Part shown: piece after piece, positions 14,976-22,959 of the stretch
Layout: each line of letters begins with the position of its first letter
How positions within the stretch are numbered: the first letter of the stretch is position 1
Assembly: GCA_003136675.1 (NCBI GenBank)
Contig: PLFE01000036.1
Coordinates: 14,494-74,760 of the forward strand
DNA length: 60,267 nt
Reading direction: 5' to 3'
DNA from: Bryobacterales bacterium
GTDB taxonomy: Bacteria > Acidobacteriota > Terriglobia > Bryobacterales > Bryobacteraceae
Translations under genes and position numbers: made by a program
The notes under the pieces: generated by a model
The model's input: only the letters and a program-made list of their open reading frames with translations
What the model was told of the DNA's origin: nothing
Databases searched by the model: none

Positions 14976-16237
14976 TGGTTTTCCTTTCCAAAACTGGAGT
15001 TTGCTTGTTCGTTCCAGGCCGTTGCGCGCGCCTTGGAATTTGTGGGTTCGGGCTGCTGACCGGGTTGCCGGTTGCGCTGCTGAGGCTGGCGGTCGAATGC
15101 TCCCCCCTGGCCGCCTCCGGGGGTCTGATCCTTTGAGGCGCCGGTATCGGCCGCACGGCTGGGGGCTGCGGCATGTTCGGGAAGGTGGGAGACCTCGGCG
15201 GAGAATCCTTTGCGCTCCAGCCCCGAGACCAGATCATGGAGATTGCCGCGGAGATCTTGCGTCAAGCCCGCGTCTCCGCTGCGCACGTCAATGCGAACTT
15301 CGCCGGCGTGTTCGCTCAGCCGGACTTCCACGCCGCGCGCTCCGGGCAACTGGAGCGCGATCTCCCTCATCGGTTGCGGGGCGGCGGTGGGCGCTTCCAG
15401 TGTGGCGTCAGCGGGTTCGAGTGGCGCGGAGACCTTCTGAGAAGTTGCTGCCGAGGCGGCATTCGCGGCGTACCCGGAAGCCGGTGCTTCATCGAGGCCT
15501 CCCCTCGCCAATGGTGTGGCCGCATTTGTTCCTTCGTCCGCCAGTTGGCTGGAAGTCGCGTCCCTGGAGACGACGGAAGCAAGCGCTGAATTCGGAGTAG
15601 AAACCGGCACCGCAGCGCCCGCTTCAGATACCGGAGATTTGATTTTGGCTGTGAACGCCACTTCGCCGGCTGCGCTCAGCGGAGCATCTTCGACGTCGTC
15701 GTTCCCTGTTTGAGAAGCCGGCGCCACATCGCCCCGCGTCCCCCCATTCCCGGTCGATCCCGCCGAGGGCAGGGATTGCGGCGCATTGAGCGACAAGACG
15801 AGCGGCAAAGCGTCGGATTTCTCATTCGAGAACGCCCCCTCGAAGCCCCCTGCGACAACGCTATCGTTGTTCGGACCCTGCGGCGCTTTCTTTTGCTCGG
15901 ACAACGGCAGTACAAGCCCCTTGGTGCTGCGCAACCTTTGGGCCGTCGCGGTTTCGGTCTCCGCCAGGGCGGTGGCCCATACGCGGCTAAACGCTTCCGT
16001 CTGGCTGGGAAGTGACTCCGTCGTCGGGGAGGATTTGACTGGAAAGCTTCCCAGCGGGGTCGCTTCCACTTCCGCCGCCGGTCGCGATTGTGCGGGCGCC
16101 GTCCGCGCTTGCTGCCCCGGCGCGCTGGATTTATCCGTGTTCTGAGCGGGCTTCTGCGCACCAGAAGACCCGCGGGCCGGCGCACCTTTCGCCGGTACGT
16201 TCAAATGGGCGACAAACTGAGGAACGGAGGCGATCAC
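14972..16237 (-). CDS. fliK: Hook-length control protein FliK
   Basis: FliK measures hook length and triggers the FlhB specificity switch. The first ~300 residues are low-complexity, rich in Ala, Pro, Ser and Glu, as in most FliK proteins. The C-terminal part (MREIALQLPGARGVEVRLSEHAGEVRIDVRSGDAGLTQDLRGNLHDLVSGLERKGFSAEV) matches the conserved Flg_hook domain. A Gln/Pro/Asn-rich tail ends the protein. The GTG start has no clear ribosome site. It is first in a long minus-strand operon, with a sigma-28 type promoter about 150 bases upstream. Confidence 0.85.
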   Translation of the reverse strand: MIASVPQFVAHLNVPAKGAPARGSSGAQKPAQNTDKSSAPGQQARTAPAQSRPAAEVEATPLGSFPVKSSPTTESLPSQTEAFSRVWATALAETETATAQRLRSTKGLVLPLSEQKKAPQGPNNDSVVAGGFEGAFSNEKSDALPLVLSLNAPQSLPSAGSTGNGGTRGDVAPASQTGNDDVEDAPLSAAGEVAFTAKIKSPVSEAGAAVPVSTPNSALASVVSRDATSSQLADEGTNAATPLARGGLDEAPASGYAANAASAATSQKVSAPLEPADATLEAPTAAPQPMREIALQLPGARGVEVRLSEHAGEVRIDVRSGDAGLTQDLRGNLHDLVSGLERKGFSAEVSHLPEHAAAPSRAADTGASKDQTPGGGQGGAFDRQPQQRNRQPGQQPEPTNSKARATAWNEQANSSFGKENQ

Positions 16238-16390
16238 GCAACTTGTTTATGCAGATCGCACACCAATCGCGAATCCTTTCACGATCAGCCATTTAGCGTC
16301 TGGCGGGAGCGGCGTCGCGAGGCAACGGAATGGCGCAACGCGCGTTTGTGACAACTCTTTGCCGCATGAATCGAGCGGTTGCCACTCGCC

Positions 16391-16417
16391 TTATCGGCGT
16401 GGGGCTCCGCAATTTGA
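16391..16417 (-). promoter_or_regulatory. Sigma-28 type promoter for the fliK operon
   Basis: On the minus strand TCAA (16417-16414), 15 bases, then GCCGATAA (16398-16391), with a perfect -10 and one mismatch in the -35. It lies in the 234-base gap between fliK and the divergent flgF and points to fliK. The leader would be about 150 bases. I found no convincing promoter for flgF in the same gap. Confidence 0.7.
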
Positions 16418-16471
16418 ATCACTTGCGCGTGCATCTCGAATTCGGCGCGCGGCGTGCAACATCACCGACTC

Positions 16472-17221
16472 ATGGACCCCATACTCTCCAGTGCGGCAAG
16501 CGGCATGCGAGCCCGCATGGAGTCGCTTGAAATGCTCGCCAACAATCTGGCGAACGCAAGCACGGGCGGCTATAAATCGGACCGCGAATTCTACAACATC
16601 TATGTTGCGGCGGAAGCGTCTGAGCCAGCCGACGACGGCACCGGCGCCATGCCCAGTCAACAACCACTGATTGAAAAGCATTGGACCGATTACTCGCAGG
16701 GGGTTCTGAATCCGACCGGCAATGCTCTGGATGCGGCTCTCGACGGCTCCGGCTTTTTCGCTGTGAACGGTCCCGGCGGAATCCTCTACACCAGAAACGG
16801 GAGCTTTCGCGTGAACTCCGCTGGCGTTCTGGTCAGCGCCGACGGATATCCGCTCCGCGCCACGACGGGTTTAACGGTACAACTCAACTCTCAGAACCCG
16901 ATTCAGATTCAGCCGGATGGCACCGTTGTGCAGGACGGTCAGGCGGTCGCGCAACTGGCCGTGGTGGATTTCCCGGATCGCAGCGCGATCAATAAGCAGG
17001 GGCTCAATTACTTCGTCAACGTCGATCCGAAGCTGAGCCCGCAGGCTTCAACAGCGGTGGTTCATCAGGGCCATCTGGAACAAAGCAACGCGTCTCCTCC
17101 CGATCTGGCGGTGCGCCTGATCAGCGTGATGCGACAGTTCGAATCGTTGCAGAAAGCGGTTTCGATCGCGACGGACATGAATAAATCCGCCGTCGAGGAA
17201 GTCGCGAAAGTGAGCGGATAA
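16472..17221 (+). CDS. flgF: Flagellar basal-body rod protein FlgF
   Basis: FlgF is a proximal rod subunit. The 249-residue protein starts MDPILSSAASGMRARMESLEMLANNLANASTGGYKSDREF, the axial D0 signature. It continues with the FlgF/FlgG-type core GNALDAALDGSGFFAVNGPGGILYTRNGSFRVNSAGVLVS and ends with the paired C-terminal helix (VRLISVMRQFESLQKAVSIATDMNKSAVEEVAKV). The ATG at 16472 fits the family better than a GTG at 16454. It opens the plus-strand rod and ring operon. The distinction from FlgG rests on length and on the clear FlgG downstream. Confidence 0.9.
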   Translation: MDPILSSAASGMRARMESLEMLANNLANASTGGYKSDREFYNIYVAAEASEPADDGTGAMPSQQPLIEKHWTDYSQGVLNPTGNALDAALDGSGFFAVNGPGGILYTRNGSFRVNSAGVLVSADGYPLRATTGLTVQLNSQNPIQIQPDGTVVQDGQAVAQLAVVDFPDRSAINKQGLNYFVNVDPKLSPQASTAVVHQGHLEQSNASPPDLAVRLISVMRQFESLQKAVSIATDMNKSAVEEVAKVSG

Positions 17222-17226
17222 TCAAC

Positions 17227-17577
17227 GTGCAAATTTCATCGCTGAACAACACCGCGGTAGCCGCGGCCGATTCCCCCTCAACGACTTCCCCGACGCCTTC
17301 TTCCTCAACAACCGGCTTCTGGGCATTGTTCGCGAATGCGAATTATCCAGAGCCTTCCTGGAATTCGGCAGTCGCCACACCCGCGTCGCCCGCTTCCGAC
17401 TCCACCGGGCCAGAGGCGTTGTTTGCCAACCCAGCCTTCCCCGCTTCCACCCAGCCGGTCTCAGGGCCGATTGGATTTGAAGCATTATTCAGCAACCCCG
17501 ACTTTGCGCCAATCAGCCAGTCCGACAGCGCGACCCAAGATTTTACCCAGCATTTTGACCTACCCAAGGAGACCTAG
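17227..17577 (+). CDS. Unrecognised small protein with three GxxALFxNxxF repeats
   Basis: I do not recognise this 116-residue protein. It is Ser/Thr/Pro/Ala-rich and apparently disordered, with no signal peptide or membrane segment. Three short repeats stand out, G-x-x-A-L-F-[AS]-N-x-x-[FY], at about residues 30-40 (FWALFANANY), 61-71 (PEALFANPAF) and 83-93 (FEALFSNPDF), separated by linkers of about 11-20 residues. The GTG start lies five bases after the flgF stop and the stop abuts the flgG ATG, so it is locked into the rod operon. Short linear motifs in a disordered chain could bind a flagellar protein several times over, but this is inference. Confidence 0.65.
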   Translation: MQISSLNNTAVAAADSPSTTSPTPSSSTTGFWALFANANYPEPSWNSAVATPASPASDSTGPEALFANPAFPASTQPVSGPIGFEALFSNPDFAPISQSDSATQDFTQHFDLPKET

Positions 17578-18369
17578 ATGATCCGAGCACTCTATAGCGC
17601 CGCCAGTGGCATGACCGCGCAACAAACGAACGTGGACAATATCGCGAACAATCTCGCCAATGCGAATACGGCCGGGTACAAGACGCGCCGCGCCCAATTC
17701 CAGGACCTGATGTACCAGAACCTGGTGGCGCCGGGCTCGGCGGCCGGGCAACAGACAACGGTTCCGAGCGGGCTGCAAATCGGACTTGGCGCAAAAACGT
17801 CGTCGAATGAAATCCTGTTCACGGAGGGGAACTTCGTACAGACCGGGAACCCGCTGGACCTCGCCATCTCCGGGGCTGGTTTTTTTCAGATCCGCCTGCC
17901 CAGCGGCGATCTGGCTTATAGCCGGTCGGGGCAGTTCCAACTGGATAAGAGCGGCAACATGGTGGATAGCGACGGCGACGGGCTCGACCCGCAGATCACG
18001 ATTCCCCCAACGGCGCTGTCGGTCCAGATTGCATCGGATGGAACCGTAAGCTATACGCTTGCCGGAACCACCGCGGCGCAGGTGGCCGGGCAGATCCAAC
18101 TGGCCAACTTCCAGAATCCCGCGGGGCTGAACGCCATCGGCCAGAATCTGTTTGAGCCCACAGACGCTTCAGGTGCGGCAACGGTGGCGAATCCCGGAGG
18201 ACCAGAGGGCCTGGGCACCATCGAGCAAGGCTACACGGAGCAATCCAACGTGAGCGTCGTGGATGAATTCATCAACTTGATTGTTGCCCAGCGCGGCTAT
18301 GAGGCGAACTCAAAGGTGGTAAAAGCCTGCGATGAAATGTATCAACAAATCAACCAACTGAAGAACTAA
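17578..18369 (+). CDS. flgG: Flagellar distal rod protein FlgG
   Basis: The 263-residue protein has the full FlgG layout. It begins MIRALYSAASGMTAQQTNVDNIANNLANANTAGYKTRRAQFQDLMYQ, includes the FlgG-specific region near ETNFVQTGNPLDLAISGAGFFQI-type residues, and ends LGTIEQGYTEQSNVSVVDEFINLIVAQRGYEANSKVVKACDEMYQQINQLKN. Length and termini match the family closely. The ATG follows directly on the stop of the repeat protein. A purine-rich GGAG lies before it, within the end of that gene. Confidence 0.95.
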   Translation: MIRALYSAASGMTAQQTNVDNIANNLANANTAGYKTRRAQFQDLMYQNLVAPGSAAGQQTTVPSGLQIGLGAKTSSNEILFTEGNFVQTGNPLDLAISGAGFFQIRLPSGDLAYSRSGQFQLDKSGNMVDSDGDGLDPQITIPPTALSVQIASDGTVSYTLAGTTAAQVAGQIQLANFQNPAGLNAIGQNLFEPTDASGAATVANPGGPEGLGTIEQGYTEQSNVSVVDEFINLIVAQRGYEANSKVVKACDEMYQQINQLKN

Positions 18370-19272
18370 ATGTGGATCGCGATGCTGGCAGCGGTGGCCG
18401 TTCATAGCTGCCATGCGGTGGACGGAGATCAGATTCTGATGAGCGATCTGGCGCTGGTGGACGCGCGCTTCGCCGCGGCTCCCGCCGGGCAGGCCGCGGG
18501 ATTCGCGCCCCAGCCCGGCGCGAAACGTATTTTCTGGCCTGGCGAGTTGATCCGACTCGCGGTGCGCAATGGCATCGTCACCGGCGATCCGTTTGTGCAA
18601 ATGTGTTTCGAACTGAGAACGCACGAGATCTCTCCGGAGGATGTCACGGCCGCGGTCCGTACCTGGGCGCCCGAGCCGACGCGAATCGAGGTGCTGGAGC
18701 AAAGCCGCTTTCCCGCGCCAGTGGGGAAGCTGTTTTTTGACCGGCCGCAGGTTCTACGGGAAGCGCTCGACGGCTCCCAACTTCTGCATGGCTATGTACT
18801 CTATCGAGGAAGCCAGCGGTTTCCCGTGTGGGCGCGCGTGCGTGTGCGGGTGAAGCAAACTCTGGTGGTGGCCGCGGTCGACATCAATCCGGGCGAAGTA
18901 GTCACGCCGAAGATGCTGAGAACAGAGGAGCGTGAAACAGGGATGGCGACCGCAGGGTTCGCTTCGTCGGCCGCCGAACTGGTCGGACGCCTGGCCAAAG
19001 CGCACCTGGCCGCGGGCACCGCGCTGCTGCTCGCGCAGTTTGAGAAGGGAACCGACGTCGTGAGCGGGGCGACCGTGAAGGTGGAAGTGCGCAACGGCGC
19101 GGCACGTCTCGCATTCGATGCCCGTGCGGAAACAAGCGGGCGCACGGGCGACATGGTCGCCGTGATGAACCCTTCGAACAGCAAAGTTTTCAAGGCCAAG
19201 GTCGTTGGGAAGAATACGGTCCTCGTTACTCCGGCGCCGGAGCAGAAAGTGACGGAGGTGAGTCAAAAATGA
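18370..19272 (+). CDS. flgA: Flagella basal-body P-ring formation protein FlgA
   Basis: FlgA is a periplasmic chaperone for FlgI P-ring assembly. The 300-residue protein has a short hydrophobic N-terminus (MWIAMLAAVAVHSCHA) likely to act as a signal peptide. The C-terminal half holds a SAF-type and adjoining domain (VVAAVDINPGEVVTPKMLRTEERETG, then LVGRLAKAHLAAGTALLLAQFE, VKVEVRNGAARLAFDARAETSGRTGDMVAVMNPSNSKVFKAKVVG). The segment ending in 'G..G..I.V.N..S.K...A.V' is diagnostic of FlgA. It starts right at the flgG stop and overlaps flgH by four bases (ATGA). Confidence 0.9.
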   Translation: MWIAMLAAVAVHSCHAVDGDQILMSDLALVDARFAAAPAGQAAGFAPQPGAKRIFWPGELIRLAVRNGIVTGDPFVQMCFELRTHEISPEDVTAAVRTWAPEPTRIEVLEQSRFPAPVGKLFFDRPQVLREALDGSQLLHGYVLYRGSQRFPVWARVRVRVKQTLVVAAVDINPGEVVTPKMLRTEERETGMATAGFASSAAELVGRLAKAHLAAGTALLLAQFEKGTDVVSGATVKVEVRNGAARLAFDARAETSGRTGDMVAVMNPSNSKVFKAKVVGKNTVLVTPAPEQKVTEVSQK

Positions 19273-19979
19273 ATGCGGTATTGGTTTTGGTCACATGTCT
19301 CGGCATCTCATTCCCTTGGAGTTCGAGCAAGAAGGGCGACAAAGCGAAACCCGCACCTCCGCCAAGCGCCCTCGATAAGTACGTGACGGAGGCGCTCAGC
19401 CGCAATTCGAGTGCGCAAGGCAACAGCGCCGACCCAGGCTCTTTGTTCTCGCCGACAAGCCGCCTGCTGGACGTGACGCACGACATCAAGGCGGCTCAAC
19501 GGGACGATATTGTCACGATTGTCGTTTCCGAGTCCATGTCGGCCGTCAGCACGGGATCGACGAAGACGTCGCGCGCCTCGGCTTCTCAAAACTCCATAAC
19601 GGCCCTTGCGGGAGTGACCAAAGCGGCGGGACCTTTGGCCAATCTCCTCACGCTCGGCGGAACCACCACTCTGGACGGCGAAGGCACTACATCGCGCGTG
19701 ACTACCCTCACCACAACTCTCACCGCGCGCGTCACCCATGTGCTGCCCAATGGCTACCTGGTCGTGGAAGGAACAAAGCTGTTGGGAATCAATTCGGAGC
19801 ACCAGGTGATCACGGTGCGTGGCGTGGTGCGACCCGACGATCTGAATTCCGCGAACTCGGTGCCTTCCGATCTTCTGGGTCAACTGGAAGTACAGGTCGA
19901 CGGCAAGGGCGTAGTCAATGATGCGACGCATCGTCCCAATTTCCTCTATCGTCTGCTGCTGGGTATCCTTCCGTTCTGA
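19269..19979 (+). CDS. flgH: Flagellar L-ring protein FlgH
   Basis: FlgH forms the outer-membrane L ring. The 236-residue protein has the core SLFSPTSRLLDVTHDIKAAQRDDIVTIVVSESMSAVSTGSTKTSRASA. It continues with TTTLTARVTHVLPNGYLVVEGTKLLGINSEHQVITVRGVVRPDDL, both strong FlgH signatures. The N-terminal signal is short (MNAVLVLVTCLGISF). The only nearby Cys is in VTC, a poor lipobox with Thr at -1, so lipidation, normal for FlgH, is uncertain. Its presence indicates a diderm envelope. The ATG overlaps the flgA stop. Confidence 0.93.
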   Translation: MNAVLVLVTCLGISFPWSSSKKGDKAKPAPPPSALDKYVTEALSRNSSAQGNSADPGSLFSPTSRLLDVTHDIKAAQRDDIVTIVVSESMSAVSTGSTKTSRASASQNSITALAGVTKAAGPLANLLTLGGTTTLDGEGTTSRVTTLTTTLTARVTHVLPNGYLVVEGTKLLGINSEHQVITVRGVVRPDDLNSANSVPSDLLGQLEVQVDGKGVVNDATHRPNFLYRLLLGILPF

Positions 19980-19980
19980 G

Positions 19981-21081
19981 ATGCGAAATATATATCGTGC
20001 GGCAACCTTCGCAATTATTCTGGTTCAGACGGCCTTACCGGCCGCCCGTCTTAAGGAGCTCATCAGCCTCGAAGGCGTGCGCGACAATCAGTTGCTCGGC
20101 TACGGATTAGTGGTGGGTTTGGCCGGTACGGGCGACGGACGGCAAACGGTTTTTCCCGTTCAGAGCCTCACAAATCTGCTCGAACGCATGGGGGTAACCG
20201 TATCTGCATCCGCGATTACGGTGAAGAATACCGCGGCAGTATTAATTACCGCGACGCTTCCTCCTTTTGCCCAGCCCGGAGCCAAGCTGGATGTGACGGT
20301 GGCCGCCGTCGGCGATGCGAAGACTCTGCAGGGCGGCCTTCTGATTCTCACCAGTTTGCGAGCACCGAACGGTGATGTCTACGCGGTGGCCCAAGGGCCT
20401 GTTGTCACGGGAGGCTTCACGGCCGGCCGGGCGGGATCGGGCACTACGGTGAATCATCCCACGGTGGGCCGTATTCCGGATGGCGCTATTATCGAACGCG
20501 GCGCGCCTTCGTCGAACATCACGGCCAAGGTAAATATTCAGCTTCGAGACGCGGATTTCGCAACAGCCGCTCGCGTAGCCGACGTGATTAACAAACACTT
20601 CGCACCCGACAAAGACGTGATCGCGCATGCTCAGAATTCAGCACTCATCAGCGTGGCAATTCCCGCCGCCTTCTCCGGCCGCACAACCGAGTTCGTCGCG
20701 GAGATGGAGGATCTCACGGTGGAAGTTGACCGTCCGGCGAAGATCGTAATTAACGAACGCACGGGAACCATCGTTCTGGGAAAAGAAGTCCGCATTTCGC
20801 CCGTCGCGATTCTGCACGGCAATCTTACTGTTGAGATCCAAACCAAACTGAACGTTTCGCAGCCGCTGCCAGGGTCGAAAGGAACTACCGAAGTGACTCC
20901 GGAAACAACGGTTGCCGCCAAGGACGAGAAGGTAAAGAATGTAGTGCTGAAGGACGGTGCGACCGTGGAAGAACTGGTGAGAGCGCTGGCGGCGATTGGA
21001 TCTACCGCACGCGATGTCATCGCCATTCTCCAGAACCTGAAGGCCGCGGGCGCGCTGGAAGCCGATCTGGAGGTGATCTAA
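19981..21081 (+). CDS. flgI: Flagellar P-ring protein FlgI
   Basis: FlgI forms the periplasmic P ring. The 366-residue protein starts with a signal peptide ([24 protein letters not shown]) followed by the near-invariant [30 protein letters not shown]. The remaining sequence contains the family stretches [38 protein letters not shown]-like and [30 protein letters not shown]. The ATG at 19981 is one base after the flgH stop. Earlier in-frame starts would overlap flgH and precede the signal peptide. Confidence 0.96.
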   Translation: [366 protein letters not shown]

Positions 21082-21084
21082 CCC

Positions 21085-21432
21085 ATGAAAATAGACCAGC
21101 CGTTCCTGGACATAGCACCCGCTACACCTTCCGCTATTCCTCTGGCGGCGAAAAAGAAGACGGATGACCCGGCGCGCATTCACGAAGCGGCGCAGCAGTT
21201 TGAAGGGTTTCTGATTTCGCAGATTATGAAGACGATGTCTTCATCCGGCTCGTTTCTTGGCACGGAGGACGATCAAGCGGGAAGCACGGCCATAGACATG
21301 GCGGAGGAGCAGTTCGCCAAAGCATTGAGTTCGAGAGGCGGATTGGGCCTGGCGAAGATGGTGGAGGCAGGACTTCAAAGCAGCTCCGCAAAGCCTCCTG
21401 TCAACCCAACCGCTCAGAAACTCGCGGAATAA
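21085..21432 (+). CDS. flgJ: Rod-binding FlgJ N-terminal domain protein
   Basis: The 115-residue protein has only the rod-capping domain of FlgJ (ARIHEAAQQFEGFLISQIMKTMSSSG, then AIDMAEEQFAKALSSRGGLGLAKMV). The muramidase domain found in enterobacterial FlgJ is absent. A separate lytic transglycosylase is encoded less than 1 kb away at 22291 and could supply that activity. It closes the rod/ring operon three bases after the flgI stop, and its end overlaps the opposing fliS by 19 bases. Confidence 0.9.
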   Translation: MKIDQPFLDIAPATPSAIPLAAKKKTDDPARIHEAAQQFEGFLISQIMKTMSSSGSFLGTEDDQAGSTAIDMAEEQFAKALSSRGGLGLAKMVEAGLQSSSAKPPVNPTAQKLAE

Positions 21433-21866
21433 TTGCTCGTCTCGGATTCCGCAAGCACCTGCCAGGATTGAGGGGCCGATGCCGCCTGTGCCGAGGCCTC
21501 CTGGGAGGCGATGGCCGTCCAGGCTTCCGCTAGCGGGAGCAAGAGATTTAGAACTTCGGCCAGCGGCTCATCGGCCTGACGAAAGTTTGCGTCCAGCAGC
21601 CGGCGCATCATGTAGGCATACAGGCGGGCGAGATCGGCAGCCAGTTTCCCGTCCCCGGTTTTCTTGTCGAGCGACCGAAAGAGTTCGGCAAGAACCCCGT
21701 GCGCCAGTGAGATGCACCGAACGCGCTCTTTTATGTTCTTCTGCGCCAGGAAAGCGCGCGCATCGCGTACGGCCTGAATGGCCGTTTGGTAGTAGAGACG
21801 AATCAATTCGAGCGGGCTTGCGGAGGCGATGGTTTGTTCCAGGTAAGGACTGATTTGGTTGCGCAC
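21414..21866 (-). CDS. fliS: Flagellin export chaperone FliS
   Basis: FliS binds the disordered C-terminus of flagellin and prevents early polymerisation. The 150-residue helical protein has the family pattern YLEQTIASASPLELIRLYYQTAIQAVRDARAFL, then AHGVLAELFRSLDKKTGDGKLAADLARLYAYMMRRLLDAN. These match 'Y....V..asp..Li..LYdgai......A' and 'L...LD...G..iA..L..LY.y...L' of FliS. The GTG start follows AAGG. It is downstream of flaG. No flagellin gene lies in the window, so flagellin is encoded elsewhere. Confidence 0.9.
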   Translation of the reverse strand: MRNQISPYLEQTIASASPLELIRLYYQTAIQAVRDARAFLAQKNIKERVRCISLAHGVLAELFRSLDKKTGDGKLAADLARLYAYMMRRLLDANFRQADEPLAEVLNLLLPLAEAWTAIASQEASAQAASAPQSWQVLAESETSNYSASF

Positions 21867-21880
21867 GAAGCCTTATCGGT

Positions 21881-22216
21881 TTAGCCCAAGGTTTCTTGAG
21901 CGGCTTGTTGCGCCGCCTGTTCTTCGCTGGCTTGCGCTTCGAGGTATGCGGCTAGGCGGAGGACGTCTTCCGATGGCACCTGACTCAGCACCTGACCGCT
22001 GACCGGATCCACCACCTTGGCGACGGCGATCTTTGTAACTGGGTCAAGAGAAAGGGTAAGCTGCTGATTTTGCGGAGTGAGAGAAGTATTGACGGTGCGC
22101 ACAGCCTGAGAGAGAGCGCGGTTCTGCGCGGCTTGTCCAGGCGCCGACTGCTGGGGCGCTGGGGTGACGACACTTACGGGCGCGGGTGCTGGGGCACCGA
22201 GCGAATTGATTGCCAT
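21881..22216 (-). CDS. flaG: FlaG family flagellar protein
   Basis: FlaG proteins influence filament length and are commonly encoded with fliD and fliS. The 111-residue protein has a disordered Ala/Pro/Gln-rich N-terminus. The FlaG core is at the C-terminal half: LTLSLDPVTKIAVAKVVDPVSGQVLSQVPSEDVLRLAAYLE, matching 'l.f..d...g...v.vid..tgeViRqIPpee.l.l'. The ATG at 22216 is chosen because GGAGCG lies five bases upstream; an upstream in-frame start has no support. It is followed by fliS with a 14-base gap and preceded by a sigma-28-like promoter and a structured leader. Confidence 0.85.
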   Translation of the reverse strand: MAINSLGAPAPAPVSVVTPAPQQSAPGQAAQNRALSQAVRTVNTSLTPQNQQLTLSLDPVTKIAVAKVVDPVSGQVLSQVPSEDVLRLAAYLEAQASEEQAAQQAAQETLG

Positions 22217-22227
22217 GATCGCTCCAA

Positions 22228-22257
22228 TTGGGAGATCCCAAGGTGGGAGGCCTCCCA
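22228..22257. promoter_or_regulatory. Two palindromes in the flaG leader
   Basis: TGGGAGGCCTCCCA (22244-22257) is a perfect 14-bp palindrome. TTGGGAGATCCCAA (22228-22241) has 6-bp arms around a two-base centre. Both lie between the predicted flaG start site and its ribosome site, so the leader RNA would hold two GGA-containing hairpins. A protein-binding or translational control role is inference. Confidence 0.5.
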
Positions 22258-22263
22258 TTAGTC

Positions 22264-22290
22264 GTATCGACAACGAACTGAGGTTTTCTA
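22264..22290 (-). promoter_or_regulatory. Degenerate sigma-28 type promoter for flaG-fliS
   Basis: On the minus strand TAGA (22290-22287), 15 bases, GTCGATAC (22271-22264): three of four and six of eight bases fit TAAA-N15-GCCGATAA. Spacing and location before late flagellar genes support it. Confidence 0.45.
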
Positions 22291-22959
22291 GTGAGACTGA
22301 GATTTTCCATCAACAAAGCGCTTATCGTATTACTGGCGCCCGGGGCGGCGCAAAACATGGGGGCTCAAAGTACTCAAATGGAAGCGGCGGCAAAGCAAAT
22401 GGAACAGACGGAGTCGGCCATGGCCTCGTCCATCCAAACGCAGATGGAGACGTTCCGGAAGCCGGGAAGTCAGGGCGCCGGGACCAGTGGAGGCTTCTTC
22501 GTCACCGAATCGAGTCTTCATAGCGCTGCTGAAGACACGGTGACGGCCGATTGCGATGCGCTGTCGCCGCTTCGGATTGAGAGCCTGGTCACAGAAGCGG
22601 CGCTGACGCAACATGTCGATGCGGACCTGGTCCGAGCGGTAATCCGCCAGGAGTCCGGAGGAAGGCCCTGTGCGGTGTCCTCCAATGGCGCCCTCGGCCT
22701 GATGCAGCTCATGCCGGGCACTGCGGAGGACCTGGGAGTGGCGGACCCGCTTGACGCGGAAGCCAACGTACTCGGAGGAGCGAAATTCCTGCGGAAACTG
22801 CTGGATCGCTATGACGGAGACTTGAACCGGACGCTGGGCGCCTATAACGCCGGGCCAGCGCGGGTGGACGAGTCTCAGGGCGTTCCGCCGTTCCCGGAAA
22901 CAACGAACTACGTGGATTCCATACTGGACGCCTTGCGGAACGCCTCAGCTCCGCACTAA
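22291..22959 (+). CDS. Lytic transglycosylase (SLT domain)
   Basis: SLT enzymes cleave peptidoglycan glycan strands, here probably to let the flagellar rod through. The 222-residue protein has an N-terminal hydrophobic segment (about 8-23, a possible signal) and a Gln/Met-rich linker. The SLT domain spans about 95-220, with the catalytic Glu at 121 in RAVIRQESGG. The supporting motifs ALGLMQLMPGTAEDLG and TLGAYNAGPARV are all present. It starts with GTG and diverges from flaG. It lies close to a flgJ that lacks its own muramidase domain, so it may supply the missing activity. Its TAA stop is part of the -35 of a promoter for cheY. Confidence 0.9.
   Translation: MRLRFSINKALIVLLAPGAAQNMGAQSTQMEAAAKQMEQTESAMASSIQTQMETFRKPGSQGAGTSGGFFVTESSLHSAAEDTVTADCDALSPLRIESLVTEAALTQHVDADLVRAVIRQESGGRPCAVSSNGALGLMQLMPGTAEDLGVADPLDAEANVLGGAKFLRKLLDRYDGDLNRTLGAYNAGPARVDESQGVPPFPETTNYVDSILDALRNASAPH

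Noticed and set aside
14602..15600. 332-residue open frame on the plus strand over flgD and fliK
   Set aside because: It is antisense to two recognisable flagellar genes, and its composition (Arg/Trp/Cys-rich) is that of a high-GC shadow.
16238..16471. Sigma-54 promoter for flgF
   Set aside because: I tested GG-N10-GC pairs in the gap on both strands, and none had the TGGC/TTGC context.
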